Below are positions 1 to 5,387 of a stretch of 5,671 nucleotides of DNA, piece after piece; the first letter of the stretch is position 1, and every line of letters starts with the position of its first letter. The position numbers and the translations under genes were made by a program. This stretch comes from an uncultured Eubacteriales bacterium (GTDB lineage: Bacteria; Bacillota; Clostridia; Lachnospirales; Lachnospiraceae): positions 1 through 5,671 of the forward strand of contig CACYBV010000269.1 in NCBI GenBank assembly GCA_902772745.1, written 5' to 3'. The notes below the pieces were generated by a model. The model was not told the DNA's origin, searched no databases, and was given only the letters and a program-made list of their open reading frames with translations.

Positions 1-1
1 C

Positions 2-757
2 CGCAGCCGCGACGACATCGAAGGCGTCCGCCGGGCAGTAAAGTACTGGACCTCCGTCAACGACTGCACCGAGCTTCCGGAGATCATGCTGGAGGGTGAG
101 GACAACTACTTCTTCTACACCGGAAAGAAGGCGAATTTCACCCTTCGCGTGATCAGAAACCGCGACCACGGCCAGACGCTGGACGACGCGGAACTCGTCT
201 GGGATTACTGTTTCAGCGGCATCCGCCGCGATGAGAACGGCGAAATCGTGCAGGGCGGCACGAAACTTCCCCGTAAGGGCGACAGCTTCGGCATCGCGCT
301 CGCGCTCGGCAAGGAGAACGCGCTCGTGAATTCGAAGCCCGTTCGCCTGCAGATTCCGGCTTTTAAACACCAGAAACTGAAATATCACGGCCTCGACGGC
401 GGAGAACTCGTACGCGGGGAATATTTCTACGCTCCGGTTTCCTTCCTCGCACAGGCAGGTGGTGCCGAGTGCAATATGGCTCCGGACGGCCGTACGGCGG
501 AACTGGTGCTTCCGGACCGGCGCGCCGTACAGTTCGCGCAGGGCAGCATCGGCTGCGTGATTGACAATAAGATTTATTCGATGGACAATGAAGCGGTCAT
601 CCGTGACGGCGCTCTCTGCCTGCCGGTTGAATGGTTCTTCCGGAGGCTCATGAAGTGCTTCGTTTCCGAGAGCCGCGGCGTCCTGTACATCACCGATCAC
701 TATATTGAACTTGCGGCGCATACCGCAGCGCTGATCGAGGATATCCTCGAGCAGTAA
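2..757 (+). CDS. Copy 1 of tandem hydrolase paralogs, 3' part (5' end lies outside the window)
   Basis: This is the C-terminal half of an LpqC/PHB-depolymerase-like alpha/beta hydrolase fused to a stalk-like domain. The frame is open to the left edge, and the residues before the ATG at 86 align with the middle of copies 2 and 3 (a DIxxxxR...W segment, then PEI...GEDN). ATG 86 is therefore internal and about 250 N-terminal residues, including the nucleophile serine, lie outside the window. The putative catalytic histidine is in NRDHGQ (about 161-178), followed by the WDYCFSGIRR helix. The C-terminal part from about 290 to 705 has two repeats of a copper-amine-oxidase N-terminal-like pattern (APVSFLAQAGGA and LPVEWFFRR, with GSIGCVID between them). 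QKLKYHGLDGG precedes this at 371. The gene ends at TAA 755-757. The family assignment is firm by homology to the neighbouring copies; the substrate is unknown. Confidence 0.88.
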   Translation, partial: RSRDDIEGVRRAVKYWTSVNDCTELPEIMLEGEDNYFFYTGKKANFTLRVIRNRDHGQTLDDAELVWDYCFSGIRRDENGEIVQGGTKLPRKGDSFGIALALGKENALVNSKPVRLQIPAFKHQKLKYHGLDGGELVRGEYFYAPVSFLAQAGGAECNMAPDGRTAELVLPDRRAVQFAQGSIGCVIDNKIYSMDNEAVIRDGALCLPVEWFFRRLMKCFVSESRGVLYITDHYIELAAHTAALIEDILEQ

Positions 758-768
758 TCTAAAGACAC

Positions 769-804
769 TGCCCGGGTATGGTCAGATGGGGCCATACCCG
801 GGCA
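769..804 (+). terminator. Perfect GC-rich hairpin downstream of copy 1 (possible terminator or attenuator)
   Basis: Arms 769-781 and 792-804 (TGCCCGGGTATGG and its exact reverse complement) form a 13-bp perfect stem. It can extend by a T-G wobble and a C-G pair to leave a 6-nt loop at 784-789. It begins 11 nt after the copy 1 stop codon, where a terminator would be expected. It is not followed by a T-run (next bases are AATGCG), so it is not a textbook intrinsic terminator. It could be a Rho-assisted stop, a 3' mRNA-stabilising stem or an attenuator for copy 2. The structure is certain; its role is inferred. Confidence 0.6.
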
Positions 805-809
805 AATGC

Positions 810-857
810 GTCATCCGGAGCGAAACCCGTCCGGCCTCCGGCCTCTGCCCCGAATGA
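810..857 (+). repeat. Degenerate imperfect inverted repeat, possibly a relic of the REP-like element at 3965-4062
   Basis: The segment starts GTCATCCGGAGCGAA and ends CCCCGAATGA. The ends can pair imperfectly (811-820 with 848-857, 8 of 10 positions). The left end resembles the outer ends of the palindrome at 3965-4062 (GTCATTCCGG, and GACATTCCGGGCGAA on the other strand). The interior has a short tandem CCGGCCT(C) repetition. The resemblance was judged by eye and the element is short, so shared origin is only a suggestion. Confidence 0.35.
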
Positions 858-883
858 AAAACAGTTATCAACATTCCTGCAAA

Positions 884-889
884 AAGGAG
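884..889 (+). promoter_or_regulatory. Ribosome binding site of copy 2
   Basis: AAGGAG lies within an A-rich stretch, 7 nt before ATG 897. It fixes the start of copy 2. I see no convincing -35/-10 pair in 758-883, so this gene may be expressed from upstream by read-through past the hairpin at 769-804, or from a promoter I cannot recognise. Confidence 0.85.
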
Positions 890-896
890 AAAAACC

Positions 897-2432
897 ATGA
901 GTGAGCTTTACTTAAGACCCGGAACCCCGGATGATGGGAACCGCGACTATCTGCCGCAGCGCATCAAGGGCTCCGATATCGTTGTCAATGAAAACGGAAA
1001 TAATTCCCAGCCCTATCCCGAGCGCCTTCAGGAATTCCATGCGGAGCTCGTTCCGGGCCAGGGGGAGGACAGCTGGTATGAATATGTCCCGGAAAGCTAC
1101 GATCCGACGACCCCGACGCCGCTTGTCTTCTCGATGCACGGCGGCGTGATGTCCGGCTGGGGCCAGTGCATATACACTTCCTGGTCCTATGTCGCGGACC
1201 GCGACGGATTCATCGTGGTCTATCCGGACGCGCACAATAAGCTTTTCTGGGAGCAGATGCCGTCCCTCGAGAGCGAATTCAACAAGCATATCGCAGGCTT
1301 TGACGTACCGGAACCGACCCAAAGGATCGAGGATCACCGGGACTGCAACTTTGTTCTCGCGCTTCTTGAGCTCCTGAAAAAGAAATACAATATCGACGAG
1401 GGCCGGATCTTCATGCAGGGCATGTCCGCCGGCAACATGATGACGACGCTCTTTGCACGCTACTATGGAAATATCCTCGCGGGTGCGGCCGGATCCGCCG
1501 GCCCCGGAAGCCTCTCGCTTCTTTATGACGAGGAAGGAAAGATTATCAACCGCGCCGGTCCTCTGGGAATCTGGCAGACCCGGCCTGAGAACAACGGCTT
1601 CGGCATGCGCGACTTCCCGAGAGAAGCGGACATCGACCGCTACAACCGGATCTACTGGATGAAGATCAACGAAATCGACCCGATCCCCGAGATCAGCGTC
1701 ATCGGCGAGGACAATTTCGCTTTCTACAAGGGCAAAAAAGCGCCGATGGTTTTCATGGACGTCAAGAACCGCGACCATGGCCAGAAGCTCGACGAGGCTT
1801 TTCTGCACTGGGACTATTTCCTGTCGGGACTCCGGCGGCTTCCGGACGGAACGATTGTGGATGAAGGCAGTGTGACTCCGAGAAAAGGCGATGCGGTTTC
1901 CTTCGCTTTCGCGGAGGGCGTGGACCAGGCCTGGATCAATCAGAAGGCCGTCCCGCTTTCGCAGAAACCGCTGAAATGGCAGAAGCTGAAATACCACGGT
2001 CTCGACGGCGGACAGAAGGTCCGCGGCGAATATCTGATGGTGTCAATCCGGGACCTTGCGGCAGCGGTCGGCGCATCTTTCAGTGAAACCGAAGACACGC
2101 TGCATGCGGACGTGGTCCTTCCGGACGGCCGGAGACTGCAGTTTGCCAGAGGTTCGATCGGCTGTCTGATCGACAGCAGCATGCGCCAGATGTACGTCGA
2201 AGCGATCCATCGAAACGGGGAGCTTATGATTTCCGTTGAATGGTTCATGCGGTACCTTTTCAGCTACTGCGTCACCGAGTGCCACGATATGGCTTATGTC
2301 ACGGATCATCATGCGGAACTTTCGTATTTCCTTGCGGACCTTCTGTACGACATTCTGACCGGAAATCCGGTCCCCGGGGATTTCGCAAGAGCACGTAAAA
2401 TCAACTGGCTTGGAGGTGAAGATTTTGAATAA
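897..2432 (+). CDS. Copy 2: LpqC/PHB-depolymerase-like alpha/beta hydrolase fused to a copper-amine-oxidase N-terminal-like domain
   Basis: This complete 511-aa protein is probably an ester hydrolase of the esterase PHB / feruloyl esterase group (LpqC-like). Residues 8-46 are a conserved N-terminal segment. The core domain (about 58-315) has the HGG oxyanion-hole motif at 81-83 followed by GWG, DGFIVVYPD typical of the family, the nucleophile elbow GMSAG (Ser177), and His294 in NRDHGQ. The usual acid position seems to read TRPEN (Glu231). Residues about 335-472 resemble two copper-amine-oxidase N-terminal (stalk) repeats, with LPDGRRLQFARGSIGC linking them. The N-terminus MSELYLRPGT is not a signal peptide, so a cytoplasmic location is inferred. 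The start ATG 897 has a good RBS. The last 24 residues form a tail beyond the shared domains and encode the RBS of the next gene, with which it overlaps by 8 bp. The substrate is unknown. Confidence 0.9.
   Translation: MSELYLRPGTPDDGNRDYLPQRIKGSDIVVNENGNNSQPYPERLQEFHAELVPGQGEDSWYEYVPESYDPTTPTPLVFSMHGGVMSGWGQCIYTSWSYVADRDGFIVVYPDAHNKLFWEQMPSLESEFNKHIAGFDVPEPTQRIEDHRDCNFVLALLELLKKKYNIDEGRIFMQGMSAGNMMTTLFARYYGNILAGAAGSAGPGSLSLLYDEEGKIINRAGPLGIWQTRPENNGFGMRDFPREADIDRYNRIYWMKINEIDPIPEISVIGEDNFAFYKGKKAPMVFMDVKNRDHGQKLDEAFLHWDYFLSGLRRLPDGTIVDEGSVTPRKGDAVSFAFAEGVDQAWINQKAVPLSQKPLKWQKLKYHGLDGGQKVRGEYLMVSIRDLAAAVGASFSETEDTLHADVVLPDGRRLQFARGSIGCLIDSSMRQMYVEAIHRNGELMISVEWFMRYLFSYCVTECHDMAYVTDHHAELSYFLADLLYDILTGNPVPGDFARARKINWLGGEDFE
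2412..2418 (+). promoter_or_regulatory. Ribosome binding site of copy 3, inside the end of copy 2
   Basis: GGAGGTG is 6 nt before TTG 2425 and decides the start of copy 3. The upstream in-frame TTG 2410 and GTG 2416 overlap this site and cannot use it. The same layout, TGGAGGTGA then GAT then a start codon followed by AAT, recurs at the beta-lactamase-like gene (4136-4155). Confidence 0.8.
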
Positions 2433-3954
2433 CCAATGGATTCTTCTGCCGGGTACGCCGGACGACCTGAACCGGGATTACCTTCCGGAAAAAATCAAGG
2501 GCAGCGATATTGTCGTGAATGAAAACGGCAACAATTCCCAGCCCTATCCCGAAAGGCTTCAGGAATTTCACGAAGACCTTCTCGGAGACGGGGAGCCCGG
2601 ATGCTGGTACGAGTATGTACCGGAAAGCTATGATCCCAAAACACCGGTTCCGCTCGTTTTATCGATGCATGGCGGCTTAATGACCGGCTGGGGCCAGTGC
2701 ATTTACACATCCTGGTCGCTGATGGCCGAAAAACACGGTTTCATTGCAGTTTTCCCGGACGCGGCAAAGAACCGCCTCTGGGCCGACCAGTGGGGCAAGT
2801 GGCTCTATGACGAGAAGGAGAGCGGCGAAGGCTCGGAGAATATCCCGCCGAATCTCGACGCTTCCCCGGACGATCTCACAAAAAACCGCGACATCAATTT
2901 CACCTGTGCGCTGATCGAAAAAATCTGCGAAAAATACAGCATCGACCGCGGCCGCATTTACATGCAGGGCATGTCGATGGGCAATATGATGTCCGCCATG
3001 TTCGCAAGAAACAAAGGTTTCCTTCTTGCCGGCGCGGCGGGTTCGGCCTGCGCGACTTTCCTCTCGGTCCTGTACGATGAGAACGGAAATATCAAAAATG
3101 CAGCGGGTCCGGTTCCCGTATTCCAGAGCCGTCCGGAGCGGAACAATGTTCCCGAGGATATCGAACTCCAGAAATATGTGAACCGATATAATAAATATTA
3201 CTGGATGAAGCTCGATCAGTGCGATCCCGTCCCGGAGATCAGTATTGTCGGAGAGAATAATTTCGCGTTCTACAAAGGCGAAAAAGGCGATGTCGTGTAT
3301 CTGGACATCAAGAACCGCGACCACGGTCAGACCTTTGACGACGCGGCGCTCGTGTGGAATTATTTCTTCTCCGGGCTCAGAAGAAACGAGGACGGCTCGA
3401 TCACGCGCCTTGAGAGCAATATTCCGAGAAAGGGCGATGCCTTCTCCCTGGCCTTTGCGGAAGGTCTTGGAAAAGCCTGGCACAACAACAGGGTCGAGCC
3501 GATGTCCGCGCACGCGCTCCGCTGGCAGAAACTGAAATATCACGGCCTGGACGGCGGATACAAGGTCCGCGGCGAATACCTTTGCGTCCCGCTTTCGTAC
3601 CTTGCGGAGGTGTTCGGGGCGAAATACGAGTCGCAGCGTGAAAACCGCATGGTGCGGCTGACGCTTCCGGACGGAAGGGTGCTGCAGTTTGCGGAAGGCT
3701 CGATCGGCTGCATGATCGATTCGGACCTCCGCTCGATGTACTGCGAGGCGCTGTACCGCGAGGGCGAGCTTCTGGTACCGGCCGACTGGTTCCTGCAGTA
3801 TATTTACAACCTGCACGTCTCGGAGTGCGGGGGCGTGCTGTACGCGACGGATCATTTCAACGCACTTTCTCTTTATATGGCGGATATCCTGAGAGAAGCG
3901 CTGGAAAAGGACGGAAAGTACGAAGATTACGGAAAGATCGGTTTTGCTGAGTAA
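2425..3954 (+). CDS. Copy 3: LpqC/PHB-depolymerase-like alpha/beta hydrolase fused to a copper-amine-oxidase N-terminal-like domain
   Basis: This complete 509-aa paralog of copy 2 starts at TTG 2425, chosen because GGAGGTG lies 6 nt upstream and the resulting N-terminus (MNNQWILLPGTPDD) matches the length of copies 2 and 4. It overlaps the copy 2 stop by 8 bp, which suggests translational coupling. It has HGG at 82-84, the nucleophile elbow GMSMG (Ser184), SRPER at the expected acid position (Glu238) and NRDHGQ (His300). Residues about 341-480 carry the stalk-like repeats (VPLSYLAEVFGA, LPDGRVLQFAEGSIGC, VPADWFLQY, VLYATD). Compared with copy 2, it has about six more residues between the VVYPD/AVFPD strand and the nucleophile helix (112-159), the region where related enzymes often carry a lid. 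This suggests a different substrate preference. No signal peptide is visible. It is probably an intracellular esterase with unknown substrate. Confidence 0.9.
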   Translation: MNNQWILLPGTPDDLNRDYLPEKIKGSDIVVNENGNNSQPYPERLQEFHEDLLGDGEPGCWYEYVPESYDPKTPVPLVLSMHGGLMTGWGQCIYTSWSLMAEKHGFIAVFPDAAKNRLWADQWGKWLYDEKESGEGSENIPPNLDASPDDLTKNRDINFTCALIEKICEKYSIDRGRIYMQGMSMGNMMSAMFARNKGFLLAGAAGSACATFLSVLYDENGNIKNAAGPVPVFQSRPERNNVPEDIELQKYVNRYNKYYWMKLDQCDPVPEISIVGENNFAFYKGEKGDVVYLDIKNRDHGQTFDDAALVWNYFFSGLRRNEDGSITRLESNIPRKGDAFSLAFAEGLGKAWHNNRVEPMSAHALRWQKLKYHGLDGGYKVRGEYLCVPLSYLAEVFGAKYESQRENRMVRLTLPDGRVLQFAEGSIGCMIDSDLRSMYCEALYREGELLVPADWFLQYIYNLHVSECGGVLYATDHFNALSLYMADILREALEKDGKYEDYGKIGFAE

Positions 3955-3964
3955 AGTAAATGCT

Positions 3965-4062
3965 CTGTCATTCCGGACGGAGGCCGCAGACCGGAACGGA
4001 GGACTCGCCATCCGGGTATCCGACCTCCTGACAGGATTCCCCGGCTTCGCCCGGAATGTCAG
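3965..4062 (+). repeat. REP-like 98-bp imperfect palindrome downstream of copy 3
   Basis: The outer arms CTGTCATTCCGG (3965-3976) and CCGGAATGTCAG (4051-4062) pair at 11 of 12 positions, and similarity between the two ends continues to about 18 nt. Alternative inner pairings exist: TTCCGG 3971-3976 with CCGGAA 3991-3996, GGAGG 3998-4002 with CCTCC 4024-4028, and CTGACA 4028-4033 with TGTCAG 4057-4062. The ends recall the family of dispersed intergenic repeats of the form TCATTCCGNGCGAAGC that I remember from several bacterial genomes; that is recall and was not searched. There is no T-run at its end, so it is not a typical intrinsic terminator, though it could protect the copy 3 mRNA. Confidence 0.6.
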
Positions 4063-4074
4063 ATCATTACAGTA

Positions 4075-4103
4075 TTGATAACTTTCAGCATGTTTTTCAT
4101 AGA
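4075..4103 (+). promoter_or_regulatory. Weak candidate promoter for the beta-lactamase-like gene
   Basis: TTGATA (4075-4080) matches the -35 consensus at 5 of 6 positions. CATAGA (4098-4103), 17 nt further on, matches the -10 consensus at only 3 of 6. The region 4063-4130 is clearly more AT-rich than its surroundings, as expected of a promoter. The candidate -10 lies in the left arm of the inverted repeat 4098-4131. The call rests on weak matches. Confidence 0.25.
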
Positions 4104-4131
4104 CTTTTACAGCAGAATCGTTTAGTCTATG
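4098..4131. promoter_or_regulatory. 8-bp perfect inverted repeat upstream of the beta-lactamase-like gene (operator or leader hairpin)
   Basis: CATAGACT (4098-4105) and AGTCTATG (4124-4131) are exact reverse complements separated by 18 nt. The right arm ends 5 nt before the GGAGGTG ribosome binding site. It could be a two-half-site operator for a dimeric repressor, overlapping the weak -10 candidate, or a 5'-leader stem. The repeat is certain; its function is a guess. Confidence 0.4.
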
Positions 4132-4136
4132 TCCAT

Positions 4137-4143
4137 GGAGGTG
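4137..4143 (+). promoter_or_regulatory. Ribosome binding site of the beta-lactamase-like gene
   Basis: GGAGGTG is 6 nt before ATG 4150 and selects that start over the in-frame ATGs at 4129 and 4135, which lie upstream of or overlap the site. Confidence 0.85.
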
Positions 4144-4149
4144 ACGATC

Positions 4150-5319
4150 ATGAATTTTGAAAAATTAACGGCTTATCTGGATTCTCTCGAGGAAAAATAC
4201 GGTGTTCCCGGTGTGGACTGCAAGGTCCAGCGGGATCACGAAACCATTTACCGGCACATGACCGGCTTCAATGACTACGAGAAGACCAAGCCGGTTTCCC
4301 AGGCGGACCTTTACGACATCTACTCGATGTCGAAAATCGCGACGATGACCGCTGTGATGCAGCTTATCGAACGGGGCGAACTGAGCCTTGACGACGAGCT
4401 TACAAAGTACCTTCCGGAGTTTTCGGAAATGTATTACGATCCGGACTTCAAGTTCGGCTGGCCGATGAAGATGCCGACCCGTGAAACCGCGACCAAAAAA
4501 GCGGTAAACCCGATCAAAATCTGGAACCTGATGTCGATGACGGCCGGCCTCGGCTACGATATCAATTCCGAGGCGATCAAGGAAATGCAGAAAGCGACCG
4601 ACAACAAGGGTACAACCCGCGAATTCATGAAAGCGATCGCCGCGACGCCGCTTCTTTATGAGCCGAATACCCGCTATATGTACTCCCTGGCGCACGATGT
4701 GCTGGCAGGCGTTGTCGAAGTGGTCTCCGGCATGACCTTCGGCGAATATATGAAGAAGAATATCTTTGAACCGCTCGGCATGAAGGAAATCTGGTATCAG
4801 GTGCCGAAGGCGGAAGCATACCGTCTCGCTGCGCAGTACAGCCAGGATATGCGCACCGGTGAAATCACCCGTCAGGAGGGGAATGCCTTCCGCCTTTCCG
4901 AGAACTACGAGAGCGGCGGCGCAGGCGTCACGACCTCTGTCGACGAATACAGCAAACTCCTTGACGCACTGGCCTGCGGCGGTGTCGGCGCGACCGGCGC
5001 GCGGATCCTGAAGGAGGAATCGGTCCTTGAATTTACGAAAAACCGGCTGACCCCGGAGCAGGTGCAGCAGTTCCAGATGGGCATGCGTTTAGGTTACGGC
5101 TACGGCCTCGGCATGCGGGTCTATATGGGTCCGGAAGGCGCGAAGAGCCCCGTCGGCGAATTCGGCTGGGACGGCGCGGCCGGCGCCTACGCGCTGATCG
5201 ATCCGTTCAATCACATCTCGATTTACTACGGCCAGCAGGTCCTCGGAATGATCAAGTCCTACGCAGAAATTCATCCGGCGGTGAGAGACCTGGTGTACGA
5301 AGCGCTTGCAGAAGAGTAA
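4150..5319 (+). CDS. Serine hydrolase of the beta-lactamase / family VIII esterase fold
   Basis: This complete 389-aa enzyme belongs to the class C beta-lactamase-like serine hydrolase family (PF00144 type). The motifs are in order: SMSK (Ser59 nucleophile, Lys62 base), YSL at 178-180 in the place of the class C Tyr-x-Asn, and FGWDGAAG (338-345) in the place of Lys-Thr-Gly. The YSL and W-x-G versions are typical of family VIII carboxylesterases, so an esterase is more likely than an antibiotic-hydrolysing enzyme or a peptidoglycan peptidase. GGAGVTTSVDEYSKLLDAL (257-275) and LxDELTKYLPEF (80-91) are further family landmarks. There is no signal peptide, so it is probably cytoplasmic. The start ATG 4150 is set by GGAGGTG. 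It is unrelated to the flanking paralogs but lies inside their array in the same direction, which suggests it acts on the same class of substrates. The natural substrate is unknown. Confidence 0.9.
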   Translation: MNFEKLTAYLDSLEEKYGVPGVDCKVQRDHETIYRHMTGFNDYEKTKPVSQADLYDIYSMSKIATMTAVMQLIERGELSLDDELTKYLPEFSEMYYDPDFKFGWPMKMPTRETATKKAVNPIKIWNLMSMTAGLGYDINSEAIKEMQKATDNKGTTREFMKAIAATPLLYEPNTRYMYSLAHDVLAGVVEVVSGMTFGEYMKKNIFEPLGMKEIWYQVPKAEAYRLAAQYSQDMRTGEITRQEGNAFRLSENYESGGAGVTTSVDEYSKLLDALACGGVGATGARILKEESVLEFTKNRLTPEQVQQFQMGMRLGYGYGLGMRVYMGPEGAKSPVGEFGWDGAAGAYALIDPFNHISIYYGQQVLGMIKSYAEIHPAVRDLVYEALAEE

Positions 5320-5387
5320 CAGAAAGTGCGTTCCGTCCGGACCGTGTCCCCGTTCGGAATCAAATAAATCCGGAAAGGTCCTTATTT

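Noticed and set aside
86..88. ATG 86 as the start of copy 1
   Set aside because: The frame is open upstream to the window edge and the upstream residues align with the interior of copies 2 and 3.
864..871. GTTATCAA before copy 2, reverse complement of TTGATAAC at 4075-4082
   Set aside because: The 8-nt match in opposite orientation in AT-rich leaders is short enough to be chance, and the two sites lie at different distances from the genes.
912..1997. Long antisense open frame (361 codons) opposite copy 2
   Set aside because: It lies fully opposite a gene with clear homologs and motifs, has no recognisable domain, and is the expected effect of GC-rich codon use in the sense gene.
2410..2412. 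TTG 2410 as the start of copy 3
   Set aside because: It has no ribosome binding site at the right distance and overlaps the GGAGGTG that serves TTG 2425.
2677..4011. Long antisense open frame (444 codons) opposite copy 3
   Set aside because: It mirrors copy 3, its product shows no family features, and it resembles the antisense frame of copy 2 only because the sense genes are paralogs.
4129..4131. ATG 4129 as the start of the beta-lactamase-like gene
   Set aside because: No Shine-Dalgarno lies before it, whereas ATG 4150 has GGAGGTG at 6 nt; the extra residues have no family counterpart that I can see.
4165..4695. Antisense open frame (176 codons) opposite the beta-lactamase-like gene
   Set aside because: The sense strand carries SxxK, YSL and GWDG motifs in order; the antisense product has no recognisable features.
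5335..5342. Palindrome GTCCGGAC in the gap before copy 4
   Set aside because: An 8-bp self-complementary word is expected by chance in GC-rich sequence, and no promoter or terminator element is associated with it.
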